Source of the DNA: SZUA-430 sp964638635
Lineage (GTDB): Bacteria; Pseudomonadota; Alphaproteobacteria; Micropepsales; Micropepsaceae
Direction of reading: 5' to 3'
Assembly (NCBI GenBank): GCA_964638635.1
Contig: CAZXAQ010000008.1
Coordinates: 1-64,000 of the forward strand
Length of the DNA stretch: 64,000 bases
The stretch's first letter is position 1, and each line of letters begins with the position of its first letter. The translations under genes were made by a program, and so were the position numbers. Of the stretch, positions 42,079-51,066 are shown in pieces. The notes beneath the pieces were generated by a model. That model was given only the letters and a program-made list of their open reading frames with translations. It did not search any database and was not told the origin of the DNA.

Positions 42079-43506
42079 ATGGCACTGACGATCTACAACA
42101 CCTTGGCCCGAGAGAAGCAGGTCTTCAAACCGATCGACCCGAAGAACGTGCGCATGTACGTCTGCGGACCGACGGTTTACGACTTCGCGCATATCGGGAA
42201 CGCGCGGCCGGTGATCGTGTTCGACGTGCTGTTCCGGCTGTTGCGCCACGTCTACGGCGAGAAGCATGTCACATACGCTCGTAACATCACGGACGTCGAG
42301 GACAAGATCATCGCGCGTGCGGCGGAGCGCGGGGTTTCGATCCGCGACCTGACCGAAGGGACGGCGAAGATTTATCAGGAAGACGCACTGGCGCTTGGCA
42401 ATCTGGCGCCGACGCTGGAGCCACGCGTGACCGACACGATGCCGGAGATCATTGCGATGATCGCCAAGCTCGTCGCGAACAAACACGCTTATGTGGCGGA
42501 GGGCCACGTGTTGTTCGACGTGTCGTCGGATCCCAAATACGGCAAGCTTTCGCGCCGGTCGCTCGACGACATGATCGCGGGCGCGCGTGTCGAAGTGGCA
42601 CCTTACAAGAAGAACCCAATGGACTTCGTGCTGTGGAAACCCTCGCACGGCACCATGCTTGGGTGGGAGTCACCATGGGGCAAGGGGCGGCCGGGCTGGC
42701 ACATCGAATGCTCCGCCATGGGCGAGAAGCATTTGGGCGAGACGTTCGACATTCATGGCGGCGGGAACGACTTGCAGTTCCCGCACCATGAGAACGAGAT
42801 CGCGCAGAGCGAGGGCGCGCACTACGGGAAGCCGATTGCGAATTATTGGATGCACAACGGCTTCTTGCAGGTCGAAGGCGAGAAGATGTCGAAGAGCCTC
42901 GGCAATTTCATCACCATTCGCGAGCTGCTGGCGGAGAAGAAGTTCGGCGATCAGCAATGGCACGGCCATGTGTTGCGGTTCAATATGCTTCGCACGCACT
43001 ATCGTCAGCCGATAGATTGGACCCTCAAAAATCTAAGGGAGTCACAACACATTCTCGAATCACTTACTGATTTCGACGAGTTACATCAGGGGCGTGAGGA
43101 ACGCTTCTCTCGACGCGTCTTCGAGGCTCTTCTCGATGACCTCAACACTCCAAAGGCGATTGGTGAAATGCAGCGTTTGCGCGCCGAAAGCAGATTAGAC
43201 GAACTTGCTGGTACGCTTCGTGCTCTTGGCTTCGACCGACGCCTGGTCGACACAGCGGCAAAGGAATTGAGGGTGACGCGCGAAAATGTCACCGAGGTAT
43301 CGGCGGAGGTCTCGACGGCTACGGGCGTTCCGGCCAACGATGTCAGAGAGCTGCTTGTCAGGAGGTTCGACGCTCGCAAGGCCAAGGATTTCGGTGAGTC
43401 CGATCGTATACGGGATGATTTGGCCGAAAAGAGTATTGGAGTAAAGGATCTGCGAGGTACTGAGGAGATAGTCATCACTGTACGCGTGCCGGTGGGGTCG
43501 TCATGA
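42079..43506 (+). CDS. cysS: Cysteinyl-tRNA synthetase with atypical 3' segment
   Basis: A 475-residue class I synthetase. HIGH motif in VYDFAHIGNARP near 33-44, zinc ligands Cys29 (CGPTVYD) and those in ECSAMGEKHLG and HHENEIAQSE, and EKMSKSLGN near 271-279. The DALR/anticodon part fills the rest. From about 43010 to 43500 the DNA changes: GC drops to ~55% by hand count and codons rare in this window (CTA, TTA, AGA, AGG, ATA, TCA) become frequent, while the protein remains family-like. Recombination of the C-terminal coding part from another lineage is the likely cause. The stop overlaps cimA by 4 bp. Confidence 0.94.
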   Translation: MALTIYNTLAREKQVFKPIDPKNVRMYVCGPTVYDFAHIGNARPVIVFDVLFRLLRHVYGEKHVTYARNITDVEDKIIARAAERGVSIRDLTEGTAKIYQEDALALGNLAPTLEPRVTDTMPEIIAMIAKLVANKHAYVAEGHVLFDVSSDPKYGKLSRRSLDDMIAGARVEVAPYKKNPMDFVLWKPSHGTMLGWESPWGKGRPGWHIECSAMGEKHLGETFDIHGGGNDLQFPHHENEIAQSEGAHYGKPIANYWMHNGFLQVEGEKMSKSLGNFITIRELLAEKKFGDQQWHGHVLRFNMLRTHYRQPIDWTLKNLRESQHILESLTDFDELHQGREERFSRRVFEALLDDLNTPKAIGEMQRLRAESRLDELAGTLRALGFDRRLVDTAAKELRVTRENVTEVSAEVSTATGVPANDVRELLVRRFDARKAKDFGESDRIRDDLAEKSIGVKDLRGTEEIVITVRVPVGSS

Positions 43507-45110
43507 GCCGGGAGCGTCTTTATCTCTTCGACACCACCTTGCGCGATGGGGCGCAGACGCAGGGCGTCGATTTCTCCGTTGAGGACAAGCGTCAGATTGC
43601 GGTGCTGCTCGACGATTTTGGGATCGACTACATCGAGGGTGGGTGGCCGGGAGCCAATCCGACCGATACGTCGTTTTTCGGGGCGCCGCCGGCGCTGAAG
43701 CGGGCGCGGATGGTTGCTTTCGGGATGACGAAAAAGCTCGGGCGCAGCGCGTCGAACGATCCGGGCTTGGCGAGTGTGCTGGATGCGAAGGCGGATGCGT
43801 GTTGCCTTGTCGGCAAGTCATGGGGCTTTCAGGTCGATGTCGTGCTGGAAGTTCCACGCGCCGACAATCTGGCGGCGATTAAGGAGAGCATGGCGGCCGT
43901 TAAGGCACGCGGGCGCGAGCCGATGTTCGACGCGGAGCATTTCTTCGACGGTTACAAGGCGAGCCCTGAGTACGCGCTCGCTTGCCTGGAAGCGGCCCTG
44001 GACGGCGGTGCGCGATGGGTTGTGCTGTGCGATACGAACGGTGGGACGCTGCCGAACGAAGTCTCGCGCATCGTGGCCGAGGTCGTGAAGAAGTTTCCGC
44101 GCGACCGGATCGGTATTCATGCGCATAACGATACGGAGAATGCTGTCGCCAACACGCTGGCCGCCGTGGACGCGGGTGTGAGGCAAATTCAGGGCACGTT
44201 GAACGGCCTCGGTGAGCGGTGCGGCAACGCGAACCTCGTGTCGCTGATTCCGACGTTGCTGTTGAAGCCGGGATTTGCGGAGCGCTTCGAGACGGGAATC
44301 CCGCCGGCCAAGCTGAAGGACATCACGCATCTGTCGCGGCAGCTCGACGAGATTTTGAACCGCGCGCCGAACCGACATGCGGCTTATGTAGGTTCATCCG
44401 CCTTCGCGCATAAGGGCGGGCTGCATGCGTCTGCCGTGCAGAAAGACCCGCGGACCTATGAGCACGTTCCGCCAGAGGCGGTCGGCAATGTGCGCAAGAT
44501 TCCGGTATCGGATCAGGCTGGTCGGTCGAACCTGATCGGGCGCATCGCGGCACTTGGCATCGACGTCGATTCCAAGGACCCGCGTATCGCCACGCTGCTC
44601 GAGCGGATCAAGGAGCGTGAATTCCTGGGCTATGCCTATGACGGGGCGGAGGCGTCGCTGGAGCTGCTGGCGCGGCGGGCGTTGGGGCGGGTGCCGACCT
44701 ATTTCAAGGTCGACGGGTTCCGCGTGTCGGTCGAACGCCGGCACAATGCGCTGGGCGAGGAGGTCACGGTGTCGGAGGCGGTCGTCAAGGTCGTGGCCGA
44801 CGGCGAGAAGATCATGAATGTGGGGGAGGGGAACGGCCCCGTGAACGCGCTCGACAATGCGCTCAGGAAGGACTTGGGCCGGTACTCCAAGTGGCTCGAG
44901 GATCTGAAGCTGGTCGACTATAAGGTGCGTATCCTGACGGCCGGTACGGAAGCCGTTACCCGGGTCATGATCGAGAGCGCGGACGGGGCCGGCAATCGCT
45001 GGTCGACAGTCGGCGTTTCGCCGAATATTGTCGATGCCTCGTTCGAGGCGTTGATCGACTCCATCACTTACAAACTGCTGCGCGACGGGGCGCCTCCGTC
45101 ACGCGCGTGA
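43503..45110 (+). CDS. cimA: (R)-citramalate synthase
   Basis: A 535-residue member of the isopropylmalate/citramalate synthase family that condenses pyruvate and acetyl-CoA, starting a threonine-independent isoleucine route. The catalytic block DTTLRDGAQTQGVDFS is at 10-25, HAHNDTENAVANT near 201-213 gives metal ligands, and GLGERCGNANL near 236-246 is the family signature. The C-terminal LeuA-type regulatory dimer domain (about 400-525) suggests feedback control by isoleucine. TIGR00977-like length separates it from LeuA. It overlaps cysS, so the two are coupled despite cysS's foreign-looking 3' end. Confidence 0.92.
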   Translation: MSRERLYLFDTTLRDGAQTQGVDFSVEDKRQIAVLLDDFGIDYIEGGWPGANPTDTSFFGAPPALKRARMVAFGMTKKLGRSASNDPGLASVLDAKADACCLVGKSWGFQVDVVLEVPRADNLAAIKESMAAVKARGREPMFDAEHFFDGYKASPEYALACLEAALDGGARWVVLCDTNGGTLPNEVSRIVAEVVKKFPRDRIGIHAHNDTENAVANTLAAVDAGVRQIQGTLNGLGERCGNANLVSLIPTLLLKPGFAERFETGIPPAKLKDITHLSRQLDEILNRAPNRHAAYVGSSAFAHKGGLHASAVQKDPRTYEHVPPEAVGNVRKIPVSDQAGRSNLIGRIAALGIDVDSKDPRIATLLERIKEREFLGYAYDGAEASLELLARRALGRVPTYFKVDGFRVSVERRHNALGEEVTVSEAVVKVVADGEKIMNVGEGNGPVNALDNALRKDLGRYSKWLEDLKLVDYKVRILTAGTEAVTRVMIESADGAGNRWSTVGVSPNIVDASFEALIDSITYKLLRDGAPPSRA

Positions 45111-45123
45111 CGAAGGGGCTCCC

Positions 45124-46572
45124 ATGAGAATACCGGCACACGGCAAGCCGAAAGAGCAAATCAAGGCTGAGTTGGAAGCGTTCGCGGGGCGTGACCTGCC
45201 GTGGCGCGAGGGCAAGACACTCGCGTACATCTACGACGGCGGTGCCGACGTCGAAGAGATCGGGAAGTGGGCGTATATGCGCTATCTGACCGAGAACGGA
45301 CTCGACCCGACGGTCTATCCGTCGATGATGCTGATCGAGAACGAGCTCTCGGCGATGGCGGCGGCGCATTTGGGCGATGTCCCGGGTGTGGTCGGGAACT
45401 TCACCAGCGGCGGCACGGAGAGCTGCATGCTGGCGGTGAAGAGTGCGCGCGACTATGCGCGGGCCGTGAAGCCGCACATCAAGGAGCCGGAACTCGTCCT
45501 GCCGGTGACCGCGCACGCGGCGTTTCACAAAGCGTGCCATTACATGGACATCAAGCGGGTTTTGGTGCCGGTCGATCCGAAGACGTTCAAGGCCGTGCCG
45601 GAGGCGATCGAGAAGGCGATCACGCCGAATACGATTCAGATCGTGGCTTCGGCGGTGTCTTATGCGCATGGCGTGCTCGATCCGATCGAGCCGATTGCGG
45701 CGATCGCCAAGAAGCACAACGTGTTGTTCCACGTCGACGGCTGCATCGGCGGATTTTTGCTGCCGTATTTCAAGCGGCTGGGGGCACCGCTCGGCGAGTT
45801 CGATTTCCGCGTGCCGGGTGTCACCTCCATGTCGATGGATTGGCACAAATATGCGTATTGCCCGAAGGGGGCGTCGGTGGTGCTGCACCGGTCGAAGGAC
45901 CTGCGGCGGTTCCAGTATTACGCGGCGGCGGAGTGGACCGGTTACACGGTGATCAACCCGACGATCCAATCGTCGAAGTCGGGCGGGCCGATGGCGGCGG
46001 CGTGGGCGGTGCTGAACACGCTGGGCGATGACGGTTACATGCGGTTCGCCAAGCGCATCTATGAGGCGACGAAGACCATTGTTGGGGCCATTCGGAAAAA
46101 CCCTGGCCTGCGCTTGCTGGGCGAGCCGGATTTGAACCTGATCGCGTTCACGGCGGACGAGTTCTCCTGTTACCACATCATCGATGAGATGAAGGCGCGC
46201 GGGTGGTTCGTGCAGCCGCAGTTCGGCTATCACGGGTCGGAGCCCAATGTGCACCTCTCGATCGGGCAGAATGTGTTCGATAATGCGGGTGAGTTCGTCG
46301 CCGCCCTGAACGATGCGACGGAGGCGTCGAAGCCGAAGGGCTTTAGCCAGATCGCGGCAAAGGTGAAGGCGGAGCTTTCGCGGATGAACCCGGCCGATTT
46401 CAAGCCGGCGATGCTGAACGACCTGATGCGTGCGGCGGGGATCGAAGATGGTCAGTTGCCGCGCAAGTCGGCCGAACTGAACCAAATCTTGAACGTTCTC
46501 CCGCCGAAAGTGACAGAGTTCGCGCTCATCGAGTTTATGAACGACCGTTACGTTTACCGCGAGAAGAAGTGA
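45124..46572 (+). CDS. PLP-dependent sphingosine-1-phosphate-lyase-like protein
   Basis: A 482-residue fold-type I PLP enzyme of the group II decarboxylase/S1P-lyase branch. GNFTSGGTESCMLAVKSARD (91-110) binds phosphate, HVDGCIGG at 203-210 has the cofactor Asp, and Lys242 in MDWHKYAYCPKG is the Schiff-base lysine in the arrangement of S1P lyases. Unlike eukaryotic lyases it has no membrane anchor. Bacterial relatives cleave sphingoid-base phosphates; others act on unknown substrates. No sphingolipid synthesis gene is in the window, so the substrate is open. A 10-bp stem-loop follows the stop. Confidence 0.8.
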   Translation: MRIPAHGKPKEQIKAELEAFAGRDLPWREGKTLAYIYDGGADVEEIGKWAYMRYLTENGLDPTVYPSMMLIENELSAMAAAHLGDVPGVVGNFTSGGTESCMLAVKSARDYARAVKPHIKEPELVLPVTAHAAFHKACHYMDIKRVLVPVDPKTFKAVPEAIEKAITPNTIQIVASAVSYAHGVLDPIEPIAAIAKKHNVLFHVDGCIGGFLLPYFKRLGAPLGEFDFRVPGVTSMSMDWHKYAYCPKGASVVLHRSKDLRRFQYYAAAEWTGYTVINPTIQSSKSGGPMAAAWAVLNTLGDDGYMRFAKRIYEATKTIVGAIRKNPGLRLLGEPDLNLIAFTADEFSCYHIIDEMKARGWFVQPQFGYHGSEPNVHLSIGQNVFDNAGEFVAALNDATEASKPKGFSQIAAKVKAELSRMNPADFKPAMLNDLMRAAGIEDGQLPRKSAELNQILNVLPPKVTEFALIEFMNDRYVYREKK

Positions 46573-46592
46573 GGGCTTCGGGCGGTGCAGCG

Positions 46593-46617
46593 CAGCCATG
46601 CCGGTTGGGCATGGCTG
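46593..46617 (+). other. Stem-loop after the lyase-like gene
   Basis: Perfect 10-bp stem cagccatgcc (46593-46602) with ggcatggctg (46608-46617), loop of 5 nt. No T tract follows, so this is not a clear intrinsic terminator; it may stabilise the mRNA end. Confidence 0.5.
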
Positions 46618-46646
46618 AAGGGCGTTCGCGTTAGTATGTGTATGGG

Positions 46647-47543
46647 ATGAGCGACTCTGCAAATCGCGGTGTGATCTACGCGGCCGGTGCCTACGTGACC
46701 TGGGGGATCATTCCGATCTTCTGGAAGTTCCTGGAGCAGGTCGGCGATGTCGGCGCGGTCGAGATCGTCGTGCACCGGATCGTGTGGACGCTGATCTTTG
46801 CGCTGGCGGCTCTTGCGGCGTGGAGCCGGTTGCCGCGGGTTTGGACAGCGCTGCGCAATCCGCGGGCGCTGCTTGCGCTGACCGCGAGTGCGCTGTTGAT
46901 TGCTGTGAACTGGGGGCTCTTCATCTGGGCGGTGACCGCCGACCGGATTATCGACACCAGCCTCGGTTACTACATCAATCCGCTGGTCAGTTTCGTGCTC
47001 GGCGTCGTGTGGCTTGGTGAGCCGCTGACGAAGGTGCAGTTGTTCGCGATCGGCCTCGCAGTGTTGGGCGTGATCAACCAGACCGTCGCGATCGGCTACC
47101 TGCCGTGGATATCGCTCGCGCTTGCGGTGAGCTTCGGCATCTATGGGCTTATCCGTAAGACCGTGCCGGTCGAGTCACTTGAGGGGTTGACCATCGAAGC
47201 GCTGATCCTCGCGCCCTTGTCGTTGGGTTACATTCTGTACCTGGCGGCGCATGGCGAGGGTGCGTTTATGCACCAGAATCTGGGCCTGGACTTGTTGCTC
47301 ATTCTTGCGGGGCCGTTGACGGCGATTCCGCTGCTGCTGTTTGCGGCGGGTGCGCGCCTCGTCAGGCTCTCGACGATGGGATTCCTGCAGTATCTGGCGC
47401 CGTCGATCAGTCTGTTGATCGCGGTGTTCTACTACCATGAGCCGTTCACGAAGGACCATGCGGTGACGTTCGCGCTGATCTGGAGCGCGCTCGCCTTGGT
47501 GTCGTGGGAGGCCTTCCGGCGCGAGCGTTATTCCGCGGCCTGA
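46647..47543 (+). CDS. rarD: EamA-family transporter RarD
   Basis: A 298-residue inner-membrane protein with ten helices in two EamA halves. The RarD-type signature GVIYAAGAYVTWGIIPIFWK (8-27), ENW-like VNWGLFIWAVTA near 92-103, and SLGYYINPLVSFVLG near 111-125 identify it. RarD was named from chloramphenicol sensitivity; its natural substrate is not settled. ATG 46647 is chosen over GTG 46638; a -10-like TATGTG lies just before. It overlaps the convergent LOG-family gene by 16 bp. Confidence 0.9.
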   Translation: MSDSANRGVIYAAGAYVTWGIIPIFWKFLEQVGDVGAVEIVVHRIVWTLIFALAALAAWSRLPRVWTALRNPRALLALTASALLIAVNWGLFIWAVTADRIIDTSLGYYINPLVSFVLGVVWLGEPLTKVQLFAIGLAVLGVINQTVAIGYLPWISLALAVSFGIYGLIRKTVPVESLEGLTIEALILAPLSLGYILYLAAHGEGAFMHQNLGLDLLLILAGPLTAIPLLLFAAGARLVRLSTMGFLQYLAPSISLLIAVFYYHEPFTKDHAVTFALIWSALALVSWEAFRRERYSAA

Positions 47544-48094
47544 CGGCGGAAGTTCAGGATCGCGGGCATCGTGTCTTCGACGCGACTTACGACCGTGTAG
47601 AGTTCCTTTAGGCCGTAGCGCGCGAAGTTGTGCGTGTGCACGCGATCGAAGGTGGCGAACAGCGGATCCCAAAAGCCCTTCGTGTTGACGAACACGATCG
47701 GCTTTTTGTGCAGACCGAGCTGCGCCCACGTCATCGCTTCGAGCACTTCCTCGAGCGTACCGAGGCCGCCCGGCAAAATAACGAACGCGTCCGACATAGC
47801 GTGCATGCGCGTCTTGCGCTCGTGCATGTCCGGCGTGATCAGGAGTTCGGTCAGCGTGCCGAGTTCGATTTCGCGGGCGCGCAGGAACTGCGGGATGATG
47901 CCAACGACTTCGCCGCCGGCTTCCAGCGCCGCGCGCGCGACTTCGCCCATGAGCCCGATCGACGCGCCGCCGTAGATCAGGCGTGCGCGGGCTTCGGCGA
48001 TGTGACGGCCGAGCGCCCGAGCGGCGTCGGCGTAGGCGGGGTCGCTCCCTTCGGAGGAGCCACAGAAGACACAAACCCCAATCAGCTTATGCAT
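47528..48094 (-). CDS. LOG-family nucleotide 5'-monophosphate phosphoribohydrolase-like protein
   Basis: A 188-residue Rossmann-fold protein of the TIGR00730/LOG family. The catalytic signature PGGLGTLEEVLE near 106-117 is complete, with GGASIGLMG near 42-50 and the N-terminal VCVFCGSSEG. In plants and actinobacteria the enzyme frees cytokinin bases from their ribotides; in most bacteria the physiological role is not defined. The ATG at 48094 gives the standard length. It is divergent from the cytochrome c' gene across 193 bp. Confidence 0.9.
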   Translation of the reverse strand: MHKLIGVCVFCGSSEGSDPAYADAARALGRHIAEARARLIYGGASIGLMGEVARAALEAGGEVVGIIPQFLRAREIELGTLTELLITPDMHERKTRMHAMSDAFVILPGGLGTLEEVLEAMTWAQLGLHKKPIVFVNTKGFWDPLFATFDRVHTHNFARYGLKELYTVVSRVEDTMPAILNFRRQAAE

Positions 48095-48287
48095 TGTTTG
48101 TTCTCAAGGCTGAACGCAGAGGATGATACGACGGCTACTCTAAACACTTCGAAACCATGCAAATCATCTGGGCAGTCTAAGGCCAAAACATGACGGTTTT
48201 GCCTGGCAAATTGTGGGGGCTTGGCGGGAGCGTGACAATCGTTACCATGCGTTAAGTTCAACGCCTTCGTGTATCCGGGAGAAACTA

Positions 48288-48761
48288 ATGAGAGTTGTGG
48301 TTGCCAGCACGCTTCTGGCCGTGACTGCCTTTGCATCCGCCGCGTGGGGGACGTCGCTTGCGGTTCCGCCGCAGACGCCGCAACAAATCGTCGACGCCCG
48401 CGTCGAGAGCATGAAGACGCTGGGCGGCAATCTGAAGGCAGCTTCCCAAGCGGCGACGCCGGCCGAGGCGAAGGCGAAGGTCGCCGAGGCGATCGCGTTC
48501 TCCGAAACCATCGTGTCCCGCTTCCCGAAGGGCACGGGCATCGGCGATACGGGCGTCACGAAGAGCCGCGCCCTTCAAGATATTTGGGCGAAGCCGGCTG
48601 AGTTCAAGGCTGCAGCCGAGGCGCTGACGGCGGTCTTGAAGAACATCGATGCCGCACTTGGCACAGGCGACAAGGCCAAGATCGACGCGGCGTTTAACGA
48701 GGTCGGCAAGGGCTGTGGCGGCTGTCACAAGCCGTTCCGTGGCCCTGAAATTCCGGGCTAA
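48288..48761 (+). CDS. Cytochrome c' / c-556 family protein
   Basis: A 157-residue exported four-helix cytochrome. A signal peptide (1-19 or so, ending ASAAWG) precedes the mature chain and the heme site CGGCH is at 143-147 near the C-terminus, the arrangement of PF01322. The family includes high-spin c' and low-spin c-556; the axial residue cannot be decided here. GGGAGAA lies about 7 nt before ATG 48288. The stop overlaps the next cytochrome's ATG by one base (TAATG), so the two form an operon and probably exchange electrons in the periplasm. Confidence 0.9.
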   Translation: MRVVVASTLLAVTAFASAAWGTSLAVPPQTPQQIVDARVESMKTLGGNLKAASQAATPAEAKAKVAEAIAFSETIVSRFPKGTGIGDTGVTKSRALQDIWAKPAEFKAAAEALTAVLKNIDAALGTGDKAKIDAAFNEVGKGCGGCHKPFRGPEIPG

Positions 48762-49666
48762 TGCCATTCACGCGGATTCTCTTGCTGACGGCGCTTGTTG
48801 TCGGCGCCGCCATTCTCGTTTGGCTGCTCGTTCCCTCGCGCGCGGCGGTGAACGTTCCCGCGGGCGTCTCGAGCGCCAATCCGGGTATGGCGGAGCGCGG
48901 TGCCTATTTGGCGCGCGCGAGCGGCTGCGTCAGTTGTCATTGGGACAAGAAGGGCGGCGGGCAACCGTTTGCGGGAGGCTTGGCCCTCAAGACGCCGTTT
49001 GGGACGTTCCGGTCGCCCAACATCACGCCGGACAAAGTGACCGGGATCGGTGACTGGAGCGATGAGGATTTTGTGCGCGCGCTGACGCAGGGGCAGGGCG
49101 TGCATGGCGAGGAGCTTTATCCCGTTTTTCCGTACACGTCGTTTTCGGCGATGACCGTCGAAGATGCCCTCGCGATCAAAGCCTATCTCTTCACGCTGCC
49201 GCCGGCGAATGCGCCGCGTCGCGCCGACGACGTCGCGTTTCCGTTCTCGTGGCGTGCGCTGATGAAGGGGTGGAAGCTCCTCTTCTTCGGTGGTGCCGCT
49301 CCGCTCGCAAACGATCCTTCGCGCGATGCAACTTGGAATCGCGGGCGCTATTTGGTCGCAGTCGGGCATTGCGGCGAATGTCACACACCACGCAATTTTC
49401 TCGGCGCGCAGACATCACAATCGCTTCAAGGGAATTCCAGCGGTCCCGACGGCTCGAAAGTGCCCGCGCTCGCAGGCCCAAATGCCAAGGAATTCGCGGC
49501 GTGGTCTGTGGAGGAAATCGCGGAATATCTCAAAACCGGCACAAAGCCTGACTTCGACACTGCGCAAGGGCCGATGGACGAGGTTATTGAAGACGCGACG
49601 AAACATCTCACGGACGAGGATCGCCGCGCGATCGCGCACTACTTGAAGTCGTTGGACGCGCGCTAG
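48761..49666 (+). CDS. Membrane-anchored diheme cytochrome c
   Basis: A 301-residue protein with an N-terminal membrane helix (5-24) and two class I heme sites: CVSCH at 56-60 and CGECH at 204-208. The blocks GLALKTPFGTFRSPNITPD and YPVFPYTSFSAMTVEDALAIKAYL are shared with the cytochrome subunits of membrane alcohol/aldehyde and gluconate dehydrogenases and with SorB-like diheme proteins. It may accept electrons from a periplasmic dehydrogenase, but none is in the window. Coupled to the cytochrome c' gene. The 3' third has somewhat lower GC than the rest. Confidence 0.85.
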   Translation: MPFTRILLLTALVVGAAILVWLLVPSRAAVNVPAGVSSANPGMAERGAYLARASGCVSCHWDKKGGGQPFAGGLALKTPFGTFRSPNITPDKVTGIGDWSDEDFVRALTQGQGVHGEELYPVFPYTSFSAMTVEDALAIKAYLFTLPPANAPRRADDVAFPFSWRALMKGWKLLFFGGAAPLANDPSRDATWNRGRYLVAVGHCGECHTPRNFLGAQTSQSLQGNSSGPDGSKVPALAGPNAKEFAAWSVEEIAEYLKTGTKPDFDTAQGPMDEVIEDATKHLTDEDRRAIAHYLKSLDAR

Positions 49667-49760
49667 CAAAACCTGTTGATAGATGGGTGCCGCTGATTTG
49701 GCGGCGGTACCCTTGTGACTAAATTCCAGCACTTCAAGAAACCGGAACGGTGAAACGTCC

Positions 49761-51011
49761 ATGGCTCGCGTCATTGTCATTCTCGGATTGATGATCGCCA
49801 TTACCGCGACAATGTTCTGGATCACGCGCAAACCGCCCGTTGCCACGGATGCGGCGGCGACGCCGGCCGCGACTTCGGCGGCGCCCAGCGCGACGGTGAG
49901 CCTTGCCGAACTCACAGCGCCGAAGACGTCGGGCGTCGATGAAGATTTGGTCGACAAACCCGGCGACACCCAATCCCCCACGTCGGCCGAACCGCGTCCT
50001 GTCATGAACCCGTCGGCCGAGGTGCAGGCGGGCGCGGCGAGCGCGCAGGACGTGACCAAGGGTCCTGTCTCCGGTGCAGCGCCGACGATCGGCCTTCGGA
50101 ATATCGACAAGAGGCACAACGGGACGTTTAGCGGCACCGCTTCGCCCGGCGATGCCGTGTCGCTGATGTGGGACGAAAAGCCGATTGCCTGGACGACCGC
50201 GGGGCCGGACGGCGCGTGGACGATCGAGTTCAAGGCGCCGGACTTGAAGAAGCAGCACGAACTCTACGTGGTCGCAAAGGGGAAAGACGGTGTGGACGTG
50301 CGGGGGCCGCAGCGCGTGGTCGCCGGACCGCCTGTTATCCCGGGCGGCGAGCCGGCCATTGAAGTCGCGATGGCCGATCTGTCCAAGACGGCGCCGCAAA
50401 CGCCGCCGGCCGCTTCGACGGACGAGCCGGTCACGGCGATCGTCGTCGAGAAATCGTCCGGCGGTCCAACCGGGCAGGCGCAGCTCGCGGGCCGGGCCGA
50501 TCCCGGGGCTACGATGAAGGCTGAGATCAACGGGAAGCCCGCCGGCGAGACGGTGGTTGCCGCCGACGGGTCATGGTCGCTCACGATTACCAACACATCG
50601 GGCAAGGACGCGAAGGACCTGCAGCTCGAACTGATTGGCAAGGACGGAAAGTCGCTCGACAAGACTCCGTATCCACTGGCCGTTGCCGCATCCACGACGC
50701 AGGTCGCCGCCAACGATGCGAAGACGACGAAAGACTATCCGGCCGTGCTGACGTCGAAGCCGATTGCTGAGGGTGCAGCAGGCGCACTGAAGACCGGGAT
50801 CGCCGCTATGTTCGAGGCGCCGCCGCAGGCGGTCGTGGAGAAGCCGAAGACGCAAGTCATTCGCGTGCGACGCGGCGACAGTCTGTGGCGCATTGCGAAG
50901 CGTCATCTCGGCAACGGCAAGAAGTGGTCGCAGTTCTATCGCTTGAACAAGCGCAAGATCGACAATCCCGATCTGATCTATCCAGGGCAGACCCTTATTC
51001 TCCCCAGCTAG
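49761..51011 (+). CDS. Membrane-anchored LysM protein with Ig-like repeats
   Basis: A 416-residue protein. An N-terminal membrane helix (3-20) is followed by an Ala/Thr/Pro-rich linker, then two related Ig-like modules: GTFSGTASPGDAVSLMWDEK near 123-142 and GQAQLAGRADPGATMKAEIN near 237-256, both followed by TVVAADGSW or GPDGAW turns. A single LysM domain ends the protein (VRRGDSLWRIAKRHLG to YPGQTLILPS, about 370-416), binding peptidoglycan. The architecture matches alphaproteobacterial cell-envelope LysM proteins of unknown role. It precedes the Atm1-type gene by 55 bp on the same strand. Confidence 0.85.
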   Translation: MARVIVILGLMIAITATMFWITRKPPVATDAAATPAATSAAPSATVSLAELTAPKTSGVDEDLVDKPGDTQSPTSAEPRPVMNPSAEVQAGAASAQDVTKGPVSGAAPTIGLRNIDKRHNGTFSGTASPGDAVSLMWDEKPIAWTTAGPDGAWTIEFKAPDLKKQHELYVVAKGKDGVDVRGPQRVVAGPPVIPGGEPAIEVAMADLSKTAPQTPPAASTDEPVTAIVVEKSSGGPTGQAQLAGRADPGATMKAEINGKPAGETVVAADGSWSLTITNTSGKDAKDLQLELIGKDGKSLDKTPYPLAVAASTTQVAANDAKTTKDYPAVLTSKPIAEGAAGALKTGIAAMFEAPPQAVVEKPKTQVIRVRRGDSLWRIAKRHLGNGKKWSQFYRLNKRKIDNPDLIYPGQTLILPS

Positions 51012-51066
51012 ACGGGAAATGGGCGGGCCACTGGAACTGCCCCACGGCATGGCTTAAGTCAGGGCC

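Noticed and set aside
49380..49666. Slightly AT-richer 3' part of the diheme cytochrome gene as a second recombination mosaic
   Set aside because: The shift is mild and rare codons are not clearly enriched, unlike the cysS tail.
48761..49666. A full periplasmic dehydrogenase complex around the diheme cytochrome
   Set aside because: No flavin or PQQ dehydrogenase subunit is encoded on either side.
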